A stretch of DNA of 10,191 nucleotides, from contig JAUWOI010000111.1 of assembly GCA_030612185.1 (NCBI GenBank), positions 1 through 10,191 of the forward strand, in the 5' to 3' direction. The notes below the pieces were generated by a model that made no database searches, was not told where the DNA came from, and saw only the letters and a list, made by a program, of their open reading frames with translations. A program made the position numbers and the translations under genes. Source of the DNA: Anaerolineae bacterium (GTDB taxonomy: Bacteria; Chloroflexota; Anaerolineae; B4-G1). Shown piece after piece: positions 1 through 5,375 of the stretch (positions are counted from its first letter, which is position 1; the number at the start of each line of letters is the position of its first letter).

Positions 1-256
1 AGCGGTGCCAGAGGCGAGCCATCCACTCGTCGCTTATCGGAATCGTGCGGAACTTGACGGTTGACGCCTGACGGTAGACGCTTGACGTTTGACGTTTGAC
101 GCTTGACGCCTGACGCCTGGTTCCTCCGGTGGCAGCGAAGAGAACATACTGGTGCGGGTTCTCCAATGCCAGGAGCGCTGCCACCAGTTCGCGTGTGTAG
201 CGGCCGATGCCAGCACGCTGGCGGACCGCGGCGGTGTAGTCAATGCCGATGATCAT
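1..256 (-). CDS. GT4-type glycosyltransferase, N-terminal fragment (runs off left edge)
   Basis: Reading the minus strand from ATG at 256 gives a protein beginning MIIGIDYTAAVRQRAGIGRY, followed by TRELVAALLAL and later FRTIPISDEWMARLWHR. This is the usual start of GT4/GT-B glycosyltransferases that add sugars to envelope polysaccharides; the GIGRY segment lines the nucleotide-sugar cleft. About 85 codons are present and the catalytic C-terminal half lies outside the window. Between the first beta-strand unit (about residue 45) and the ISDEW segment, the reading frame passes through nine tandem heptamers (54-116), encoding a low-complexity RQASxVK-like stretch of 21 residues. There is no strong Shine-Dalgarno. 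The gene follows gtrA after a 187-bp gap filled by a repeat element, so it may be the last visible gene of the operon starting at 3941. Family assignment is good; donor and acceptor sugars cannot be told. Confidence 0.72.
   Translation of the reverse strand, partial: MIIGIDYTAAVRQRAGIGRYTRELVAALLALENPHQYVLFAATGGTRRQASSVKRQTSSVYRQASTVKFRTIPISDEWMARLWHR
54..116. repeat. Tandem heptamer array (TTGACGC-like, 9 units) inside the GT4 gene
   Basis: Nine consecutive 7-bp units with plus-strand consensus YTGACGY (mostly TTGACGC) run without interruption. The total of 63 bp equals 21 codons, so the glycosyltransferase frame is kept, but adding or removing a single unit would shift it. Confidence 0.93.
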
Positions 257-282
257 TAGAACTCGGATTTCAAGACAAATGA

Positions 283-423
283 TGTCATTGCGAGCGTAGC
301 GAAGCACCGCCACGCCTGCCACGAGAGTACTCTCGCAGTGGAGCCCCGCCACGAGTACTCGCGGTGGCAATCTCCCGCCAGCAAGTTGGAGATTGCTTCG
401 TCACTTCGTTCCTCGCAATGACA
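283..423. repeat. Palindromic dispersed element, copy 1 (TGTCATTGCGAG ends)
   Basis: The element begins TGTCATTGCGAGCG and ends in the inverted form CCTCGCAATGACA. Internal palindromes include CGAGAGTACTCTCG and a nested CCGCCACGAGTACTCGCGGTGG. Translated, the end gives the CHCEERSDEAIS string well known as a spurious protein motif made by this class of bacterial repeat. It fills most of the gap between gtrA (ends 443) and the GT4 gene (starts 256). A second copy with the same ends lies at 7604-7911. The rest of 257-442 shows no gene. Confidence 0.85.
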
Positions 424-442
424 GGGTGAGTATTCAAGAAGT

Positions 443-928
443 TCAACTGACATGGCGGAAGGTCCATAGCCGGTTGATAAAAAAGTTCCAGAACAGTACC
501 ACGCCGGTGGCGATCACTTTCGCGCCGTTGTAAGCCAGGTCGAAGTGGGCCATCCCGGTCGCGAGAGCCAGCGCGCCGACGGGACCAGCCAGCAGGCCCG
601 CCTGACACAAGAGCCAGCGGTCAGAACTATAGAAGACCGCCGTGTTGATGGCCAGTCCGGCCACGTTGACGACTGAGAACTGCACGAACTGTTTACGCAA
701 CGGCTCCCCCCACGTTTCCGGGTAGACCCACAGCCGGTTCCAGATAAAGTTGCTGATGACCGCAGCGGTGAAGGAGCAGGTATTGGCAAGCAACTTGGGG
801 AAGCCGGCCAGTTGCACCAGCAGGTTGAGCAGGCCAAAGTCAATCACAGCGCCCAACGTGCCGACGGCGGCGAACTTGAGAAACCGGACGATCTCTTTCT
901 GATTGATGCGAGTAAGTCTAGCGATCAT
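443..928 (-). CDS. GtrA-family membrane protein
   Basis: A 161-residue protein, the usual GtrA length, with four predicted membrane segments (about residues 18-37, 42-64, 82-100 and 134-153). The N-terminal FLKFAAVGTLGAVIDFGLLN and the C-terminal NFFINRLWTFR are the two family signatures. GtrA proteins are thought to flip polyprenyl-phosphate-linked sugars, or otherwise help move them across the cytoplasmic membrane for envelope glycosylation. The ATG (926-928) overlaps the stop of the upstream ligase gene as ATGA, so translation is probably coupled. AAGGAGG (931-937) lies only two bases from the ATG, an unusually tight spacing. Position in a sugar-nucleotide, ligase and glycosyltransferase operon agrees with the role. 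The precise substrate is unknown. Confidence 0.9.
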   Translation of the reverse strand: MIARLTRINQKEIVRFLKFAAVGTLGAVIDFGLLNLLVQLAGFPKLLANTCSFTAAVISNFIWNRLWVYPETWGEPLRKQFVQFSVVNVAGLAINTAVFYSSDRWLLCQAGLLAGPVGALALATGMAHFDLAYNGAKVIATGVVLFWNFFINRLWTFRHVS

Positions 929-2538
929 ATCCTCCTTTGCTGTCCTGCCACCCGTGTTCTCCGGACAACGAAGGCCAGGAGACCCAGCAGGACGCCGATG
1001 TACAAGTGGACGTTGTTGACGTAGAGGTTGTCAAGGAAATGGTGCACGCTGAGGTGGGTCCATGTGCCGAGGAGCCCGATGGCGATCCCACGCCAGAGGC
1101 CCTCAGCGCGGCGCGTGGCCTGCCAGGTCTGCCAGAAGACCGCGCCCCAAAGGAGCATGTAGGCGACCAGGCCGGTGAGACCGGTCTCGGCGGCGACGTT
1201 CAGGTAGTAGTTGTGGGCGTGCCCCAGCGCGATGGACCAGTTGATGAGCGCGAACTCGTGGTAGGCCGGTTCGTAGCAGCCAAAGCCGACGCCGGTCCAC
1301 AGGTTGTAGCGTATCATCTCCAGCGCCGCCTGCCAGTGGGCCAGCCGCTCGATGACGGCGAAGTTGGCATTGTTGATGCCCACCCCGCGCACGTCCTCAA
1401 ACCGCACGTCCTGGGCAAAATCGGTCAGGCGGGCCACGACAGGGGCAGGCAGCAGGCCGGCCGCGTACAGGCCCAAACCCCCGACGAGAAGCACGGCGAC
1501 CAGCAGCACTCCCCAGCGCGCCCTACGCGGCAGCGCGACCGCCATCACCAATGCCGCCGCCCCGAAGCCCAACCAGGCCCCCCGGCTCCAGGACATCGCC
1601 AGGGCGGTGAGCATTATGAGGGCAGCACTTGCAATGAGCAGGCCGGTAGATTGGTAGATTGGTAGATTGGTAGATTGGTGAGTTGGGCGACGTTTTCCCA
1701 ATTTACCGGTGTACCAATTTCCCAATTTACCAGTATACCAATTTCCCAATTTACCAGTGTACCAATTTCCCAATATACCGATAGCCAGCGACAAAGTTAT
1801 CCCGATGTACCCCGCATACGGGTTCGGCTGCTCAAAGGTGCCGTAGGCGCGGTAGAAGCGTTCACCGAGGACGAGGATGGCGAAGTGCTCCGGCCCCTCA
1901 CCGCGCAGCCCGAATTGCCAGATGCCGATGCCCGCCTGGAAGAGCCCGGCCACGAGCAAGACGGACAGCAGCCAGGGCAACCGCTGGGACGTGAGATGGT
2001 CGCTGACGAATAGAAAAATGAGCAAGATTTGCACCCACTTGATGAACTCCGGCACGCCATAGACAGGCAGTTCGACCGCGTCCCACAGAGACAGCAGCGC
2101 CGCGCCAAGGAAGACGAGCAGCGGCAACAGTAGGGGCAATCCCTTGTGGTTGCCCCTGTGATTGCCCTCGTGCTCGCCCTCGTGACTACCCTCGTGCTCG
2201 CCCAGCGGGTGGGGGAAACGCAAATCCCGGCGGGCCAACCCCCGCGCCAGCCAGACGGCCAGCGTCAGTACGACAAAGACCTGGGCGATCTGGGCCGGTA
2301 CCTGCGGAACCTCGGCACGCAGGTAGGCCCACAGGGGGCCAAGGAAGAGCGCGGCGGCCAGCCCGGCCAGCGGCTCGATCAGCGTGGCCACGCCGCCGAC
2401 AGCCAGCACGACAAAGAGCAGTCCGCCCAAGGGCGTGAGCCGGATAAGCAGCAGTCCAGCAGCGAGGGCCAGCGCCAGCGCCAGGAGTGTGATCAGCGGG
2501 CCGTTCCAGGCCCACGCACGGTTCAGTACTCTATCCAT
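925..2538 (-). CDS. O-antigen ligase/Wzy polymerase-like membrane protein
   Basis: A 537-residue polytopic membrane protein. It shows the Wzy_C/O-antigen ligase pattern: a membrane segment with the SWSRGAWLG motif (about 316-324), then a large loop with IRYNLWTGVGFGCYEPAYHE (about 409-428) and GHAHNYYLNVAAETGLTGL (about 439-457), followed by two or three helices. Such enzymes polymerise or transfer lipid-linked glycans on the outer face of the membrane; ligase and polymerase cannot be separated by sequence alone. Two odd insertions are present. One is a histidine-rich tetrapeptide repeat at residues 113-133. The other, about residues 253-298, is made by octamer arrays and gives GNWYTGKL repeats. 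The start overlaps the Nudix gene by 16 bp and the end overlaps gtrA, so it sits tightly inside the operon. The Shine-Dalgarno (GGTGGA directly before ATG) is weak. Confidence 0.88.
   Translation of the reverse strand: MDRVLNRAWAWNGPLITLLALALALAAGLLLIRLTPLGGLLFVVLAVGGVATLIEPLAGLAAALFLGPLWAYLRAEVPQVPAQIAQVFVVLTLAVWLARGLARRDLRFPHPLGEHEGSHEGEHEGNHRGNHKGLPLLLPLLVFLGAALLSLWDAVELPVYGVPEFIKWVQILLIFLFVSDHLTSQRLPWLLSVLLVAGLFQAGIGIWQFGLRGEGPEHFAILVLGERFYRAYGTFEQPNPYAGYIGITLSLAIGILGNWYTGKLGNWYTGKLGNWYTGKLGKRRPTHQSTNLPIYQSTGLLIASAALIMLTALAMSWSRGAWLGFGAAALVMAVALPRRARWGVLLVAVLLVGGLGLYAAGLLPAPVVARLTDFAQDVRFEDVRGVGINNANFAVIERLAHWQAALEMIRYNLWTGVGFGCYEPAYHEFALINWSIALGHAHNYYLNVAAETGLTGLVAYMLLWGAVFWQTWQATRRAEGLWRGIAIGLLGTWTHLSVHHFLDNLYVNNVHLYIGVLLGLLAFVVRRTRVAGQQRRI
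1645..1684. repeat. Octamer array GGTAGATT (5 units) inside ligase gene 1
   Basis: Four exact GGTAGATT units (1645-1676) and one variant, GGTGAGTT (1677-1684), follow one another without gaps. On the coding strand they encode the HQSTNLPIYQST stretch of the O-antigen-ligase-like protein. Confidence 0.93.
1695..1782. repeat. Octamer array TTACCAAT-like (11 units), inverted relative to the neighbouring array
   Basis: Eleven consecutive 8-bp units of the types TTCCCAAT, TTACCAGT and RTACCAAT, ordered in a 24-bp higher repeat. On the coding strand they give three copies of GNWYTGKL. The core TACCAAT is the reverse complement of ATTGGTA in the 1645-1684 array, so the two arrays face each other across a 10-bp spacer and could fold back on one another. 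Confidence 0.92.
2140..2202 (-). repeat. 12-bp coding repeat giving a histidine-rich loop
   Basis: Five degenerate 12-bp units encode EHEG, SHEG, EHEG, NHRG and NHKG (residues 114-133 of the ligase-like protein). The unit is a multiple of three, so copy-number change would keep the frame. The stretch lies in a loop between predicted membrane helices. Confidence 0.85.
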
Positions 2539-2990
2539 TCCACCAGATTCAGATCAACGTCGCAGACGAACTTGGCCTGGAAGCAGCCCTCGGTCATCGC
2601 CAGGACCCTGAGGGCGAAGATCGCGTCGGCCTGAGGGATGGGAAGATCGGTGAAATACTCTTCCAGGGGAACCCAGGCCAAATTCCCCTCTCGCTCGTCG
2701 GCCTCCAACGTCCCTTGGAAGCATGTGGTCACAAAAACAAAGAGATACCACGACCACTCCTGAAGCGGGGAGACCAGGGTGCAAATGCCGCGCAGGTAGA
2801 GGTCTCCCACCTCCAGGCCAGTCTCCTCCGCCATCTCACGCCGAGCCGTCTCATGGGGAGACTCACCTGATTCTATCTTGCCTCCTGGTGCGATCCACAG
2901 TCCCAGGTTGGGCTCCTTGTTACGATGCATCAGCAACACCTTACCCTCGCGGCGGGCATAGACCACTACAGTTGAGACCTCATGCCCCAT
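2523..2990 (-). CDS. Nudix hydrolase (MutT-like)
   Basis: A 155-residue single-domain Nudix protein. The full Nudix box GX5EX7REUXEEXGU is visible from G37 to L59 (E43, R51, E52, E55, E56, G58), the site that binds the metals cleaving a nucleoside diphosphate linkage. The beginning, VSTVVVYARREGKVLLMHRN, resembles 8-oxo-dGTP diphosphatase/MutT branches. The start ATG lies directly after the stop of the upstream decarboxylase (TAA ATG) and the end overlaps the next gene by 16 bp, so it is co-expressed with polysaccharide genes. Substrate is not determined by the box: a damaged nucleotide, a nucleotide sugar or another nucleoside diphosphate are all possible. The C-terminal 40 residues are not recognisable as a separate domain. 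Confidence 0.9.
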   Translation of the reverse strand: MGHEVSTVVVYARREGKVLLMHRNKEPNLGLWIAPGGKIESGESPHETARREMAEETGLEVGDLYLRGICTLVSPLQEWSWYLFVFVTTCFQGTLEADEREGNLAWVPLEEYFTDLPIPQADAIFALRVLAMTEGCFQAKFVCDVDLNLVEWIEY

Positions 2991-3941
2991 TTATACTAGC
3001 CCTAGCTTCTTTCGGAAGTACGCCACCGTCTGCCGCAGCCCTTCCTCCAGCCCCACCTGCGGCTCCCACTCCAGCACACGCCGCGCCTTGCCGATGTCGG
3101 GGCAGCGCACCTTGGGGTCGTCGGCGGTGCGCGCGTCGGTGGGCTCGATGAAGGTGAGAGGTGAACTACTACCGGTCAACTCCAGCACCTTGTGGGCGAA
3201 CTCCAGGATAGTCATCTCGTCTGGGTTACCCAGGTTAACCGGCATAGTCTCGTCAGAGTGAAACAAGCGCACCATCCCTTCGACCAGATCGGACACGTAG
3301 CAGAAGGAGCGAGTGCGGGAGCCGTCGTCGTAGATGGTGAGGGGTTCGCCGCGTAGCGCCTGGCAGACGAAGTTGGGCACTACGCGGCCATCGTCCAGGC
3401 GCATCCTCGACCCGTAGGTATTGAAGATACGAGCGATGCGTGTATCCACGCCGTGGTAACGATGGTAGGCCATCGTGAGCGCCTCAGCGAAACGTTTGCT
3501 CTCGTCATAGACGCCGCGCGGGCCGACGGGGTTGACGTTGCCCCAATAGTCCTCGTGCTGGGGATGCGTCAGTGGATCGCCGTAGACCTCGGAGGTGGAG
3601 GCCAGCAGGAAACGGGCTCCCTTCTCCAGCGCCAGGCCCAGTGTCTTGTGCGTGCCCAGCGCACCCACCTTGAGCGTCTGGATGGGCAGGTTGAGGTAGT
3701 CCACCGGACTGGGCAGGCTGGCCAGGTGGAGCACCGCGTCAAGGTGACCTTCGACGAAGATGTAGTCGGTCACGTCGTGCTTGATGAAATGGAAGTGATC
3801 GTGGCCGGCCAGACGTGCGATGTTATCCACGTTACCGGTGCTCAGATTGTCTATCGCGATGACCTCGTGACCGTCGGCCAGTAACCGGTCGCAGAGGTGG
3901 GAGCCGATGAAGCCGGCCCCGCCGGTGATGAGAATGCGCAT
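2991..3941 (-). CDS. UDP-glucuronate decarboxylase (UDP-xylose synthase), SDR family
   Basis: A 316-residue extended short-chain dehydrogenase/reductase. It has the NAD-binding GGAGFIG at 7-13, STSEVYG at 115-121 with the UXS-type glutamate E118, the catalytic Y145xxxK149, and [14 protein letters not shown] at 209-222. The run [21 protein letters not shown] and [20 protein letters not shown] are characteristic of UDP-glucuronate decarboxylases, which convert UDP-glucuronate to UDP-xylose in the cytosol for envelope glycans. The start at 3941 is preferred over the longer frame (to 4025) because AAGGAG (3948-3953) sits six bases upstream and the Rossmann fold starts at once; the longer form would also read through the promoter. 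It is the first gene of the minus-strand polysaccharide operon. Other UDP-sugar epimerases/dehydratases are less likely. Confidence 0.92.
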   Translation of the reverse strand: MRILITGGAGFIGSHLCDRLLADGHEVIAIDNLSTGNVDNIARLAGHDHFHFIKHDVTDYIFVEGHLDAVLHLASLPSPVDYLNLPIQTLKVGALGTHKTLGLALEKGARFLLASTSEVYGDPLTHPQHEDYWGNVNPVGPRGVYDESKRFAEALTMAYHRYHGVDTRIARIFNTYGSRMRLDDGRVVPNFVCQALRGEPLTIYDDGSRTRSFCYVSDLVEGMVRLFHSDETMPVNLGNPDEMTILEFAHKVLELTGSSSPLTFIEPTDARTADDPKVRCPDIGKARRVLEWEPQVGLEEGLRQTVAYFRKKLGLV

Positions 3942-3996
3942 TACCCACTCCTTATGTATGAGGTTGTTTGTGTCCCTTACGGCACCACTCGACCAG

Positions 3997-4025
3997 ATTA
4001 TATCATACCTCAAGGCGATTCCCAA
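3997..4025 (-). promoter_or_regulatory. Sigma70-type promoter for the polysaccharide operon
   Basis: On the minus strand TTGGGA (4025-4020) is followed after 17 bases by a perfect TATAAT (4002-3997). The TGA just before the -10 makes it an extended -10. The predicted start lies about 50 bases before the decarboxylase ATG at 3941. Seen by eye only. Confidence 0.72.
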
Positions 4026-4039
4026 ATCGGCAGTCGTTT

Positions 4040-4137
4040 AGACCTCCGAGGTTTAGGCAATGCAGTTGGCCTGGAAATCAATCTGGGTGCTGCTAACAAC
4101 TTCCTGGAGAGCACCAATTCGTAAACCTCGGAGGTCT
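4040..4137. repeat. Inverted pair of AGACCTCCGAGGTTTA palindromic repeats
   Basis: The 16-mer AGACCTCCGAGGTTTA at 4040-4055 returns as its exact reverse complement at 4122-4137. Each arm is itself nearly palindromic (ACCTCSGAGGT). Related copies lie at 5388-5402, 7723-7738 and 7805-7819, so this is a dispersed family. Here the pair sits between two divergent promoters, so it is unlikely to be a terminator for either gene. Confidence 0.88.
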
Positions 4138-4151
4138 TGCCCCAACTGTAT

Positions 4152-4179
4152 TTGACACCAGGCACAATCTGGTTATACT
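4152..4179 (+). promoter_or_regulatory. Near-consensus sigma70 promoter directed at tatA
   Basis: TTGACA (4152-4157), a 16-bp spacer and TATACT (4174-4179) form a near-perfect housekeeping promoter. The next gene on this strand, tatA, begins 213 bases downstream, with a MITE-like element between. Without that element the leader would be only about 30 bases. Confidence 0.78.
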
Positions 4180-4185
4180 ATCTAT

Positions 4186-4357
4186 GACTCCACTGAAAAA
4201 AGGGCTAATCTTAACGCAGAGACGCAAAGGCGCAGAGATTCTTGAATGACGCTTCAATATTTTTGAGAATCAAGGCCTTTGACGGAACAAATCTTCTTCT
4301 ACTTTTCAATTCTCTTTGCGCCTCTGCGTTGAAGATTTTGGTTTTTTCAGTAGAGTC
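4186..4357. mobile_element. MITE-like element (172 bp) with long terminal inverted repeats and ATCTAT duplication
   Basis: The left end GACTCCACTGAAAAAA is matched, inverted, by TTTTTTCAGTAGAGTC at the right end. Imperfect similarity continues inward for about 45 bp, through AACGCAGAGRCGCAAAG. The hexamer ATCTAT flanks both ends directly (4180-4185 and 4358-4363), as expected of a target-site duplication. The interior has no open frame of note, so any transposase would have to act from elsewhere. Inside the left arm three RCGCARAG octamers stand in tandem (4214-4237). Another reading is a non-mobile folded repeat; the hexamer alone could be chance. Confidence 0.75.
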
Positions 4358-4366
4358 ATCTATACT
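4338..4366 (+). promoter_or_regulatory. Possible second tatA promoter formed at the element's right junction
   Basis: TTGGTT (4338-4343), contributed by the right inverted repeat, is followed after 17 bp by TATACT (4361-4366), contributed by the flank and the duplicated hexamer. The start would be about 20 bases before tatA ATG. The -35 is weak, so this is tentative. Confidence 0.45.
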
Positions 4367-4392
4367 CAAGAAAAGAGAGAAGGAGAAGCGAG

Positions 4393-4581
4393 ATGCCGAG
4401 TTTTGGTGTGTGGGAGTGGGGGATCATCCTGGTCATCGTGCTAGTGATCTTCGGCGCGAGCCGGCTGACAGACATAGGTAAGGGCCTGGGCGGGGCCATC
4501 AGTGAGTTCAAGAAAGCCGTGCAGGAGGAGCAAGAGGAGCAAGACGAATCCGCCAGCGAAGCGGGAGAAGAAGGCGCGTAG
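4393..4581 (+). CDS. tatA: Twin-arginine translocase subunit TatA/TatE
   Basis: A 62-residue protein with the TatA layout. A short N-terminal membrane helix (about 7-21, EWGIILVIVLVIFG) is followed by the FG hinge, an amphipathic helix (RLTDIGKGLGGAISEFKKAV, about 24-43) and an acidic tail rich in glutamate. TatA subunits gather around TatC to form the passage for folded proteins across the cytoplasmic membrane. The glutamate at residue 8 is where many TatA proteins have another polar residue and TatB proteins have Glu. No separate TatB is seen, so a minimal TatA-TatC system is likely. AAGGAG (4380-4385) lies seven bases before the ATG. tatC follows 44 bases downstream, so the two are probably one transcript. 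Confidence 0.93.
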   Translation: MPSFGVWEWGIILVIVLVIFGASRLTDIGKGLGGAISEFKKAVQEEQEEQDESASEAGEEGA

Positions 4582-4587
4582 GCGGGC

Positions 4588-4629
4588 ATGGATGTCCTGA
4601 AGAACTCCACCAGGTCGCCAAGCCGATGA
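4588..4629 (+). CDS. Possible 13-codon leader peptide overlapping tatC start
   Basis: A short frame MDVLKNSTRSPSR ends in TGA (4627-4629), overlapping the tatC ATG (4626-4628) as ATGA. The tatC start has no convincing Shine-Dalgarno of its own (only AGG, 11 bases away), so coupling through this frame is conceivable. Its own ribosome site is also weak. This is an idea from geometry alone. Confidence 0.2.
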   Translation: MDVLKNSTRSPSR

Positions 4630-5375
4630 CAGCAGAGGTTTCCCCGGAACACCAGAAACTGCTGTCTATTCTCGGGCACTTGGCGGAGGTGCGCGAGCGG
4701 TTGGTGAAATCAGTCGTTGCGCTGCTCGTCTGCAGTGCCATCTGCTTCTTCGTCTCCAAGCCCATCCTGCTTTTCCTGCTGGCCCCGATGGGCGATTATC
4801 CGGTCATCGCGCCACGTCCGACGACCACCGTCAGTATCTTCATGAGGATATCGCTGGTGTCGGGTGCGATTCTGGCGACGCCGATCATCGTCTACCAATT
4901 GTTGTGCTTCGTCACACCAGGGCTCATGCCGAAGGAGCGTCGATCGCTCTACTGGATCATCCCCGGCGTGACGATCTCTTTCGTGGGGGGCGCGGCCTTC
5001 GCCTACTTCGTGATGGTGCCGGCGGCGATCCCCTTTCTGCTGGGGTTCCTCTCCGACGTGATCCAGCCAACCTGGATGGTTGACGAGTACATCCCCTTTA
5101 TCACCTCGTTGATCTTCTGGGTGGGTGTCAGTTTCGAGACGCCGCTGATCCTCTACTTCCTGGCCTGGTTGGGACTGGTTGATGCTAAGATGCTACTCAA
5201 GGGCTGGAGGTTCGCCATCGTGGGCATCGCCGTCCTGGCTGCGGCCATCACACCCACGCCTGACCCCTTCAACATGATGTTGGTGATGCTGCCGTTGCTG
5301 TTGTTGTACCTCCTGGGGGTGTTCCTGGCCTGGGTGGCGGGGCGACAGAGACGCAAGAGGGATAATGCCGGCTGA
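4626..5375 (+). CDS. tatC: Twin-arginine translocase subunit TatC
   Basis: A 249-residue, six-helix membrane protein of normal TatC length. Key parts are visible: HLAEVRERLVKSV (18-30), the cytoplasmic N-terminal signature used in signal-peptide recognition; FVTPGLMPKERR (95-106) in the first cytoplasmic loop; VSFETP (168-173) with the conserved glutamate E171; and ITPTPDPFNMMLVMLPLLLLY (208-228) with D213 near the fifth helix. TatC binds the twin-arginine signal and recruits TatA. The ATG at 4626 fits family length. The gene overlaps the next one by 11 bases, making a tatA-tatC-EEP transcript likely. Nothing looks damaged. Confidence 0.95.
   Translation: MTAEVSPEHQKLLSILGHLAEVRERLVKSVVALLVCSAICFFVSKPILLFLLAPMGDYPVIAPRPTTTVSIFMRISLVSGAILATPIIVYQLLCFVTPGLMPKERRSLYWIIPGVTISFVGGAAFAYFVMVPAAIPFLLGFLSDVIQPTWMVDEYIPFITSLIFWVGVSFETPLILYFLAWLGLVDAKMLLKGWRFAIVGIAVLAAAITPTPDPFNMMLVMLPLLLLYLLGVFLAWVAGRQRRKRDNAG

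Noticed and set aside
54..116. CRISPR array or direct-repeat spacer structure
   Set aside because: Units are 7 bp without spacers, so this is a simple tandem array; the same applies to the other arrays in the window.
256..453. Frame encoding a CHCEERSDEAIS-containing peptide
   Set aside because: This string is the translation of the TGTCATTGCGAG repeat element and is a known source of false proteins.
937..1665. Long plus-strand open frame (242 codons)
   Set aside because: It lies wholly antisense to the ligase-like gene, which has clear family motifs. High G+C gives such shadow frames, and it has no recognisable domain.
2991..4025. Longer decarboxylase start at 4025
   Set aside because: The added N-terminal residues would be translated from the promoter region; the ribosome site and Rossmann fold both point to 3941.
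4040..4137. Intrinsic terminator
   Set aside because: The palindromes lie upstream of both divergent genes and are not followed by a T-run, so they end no visible transcript.
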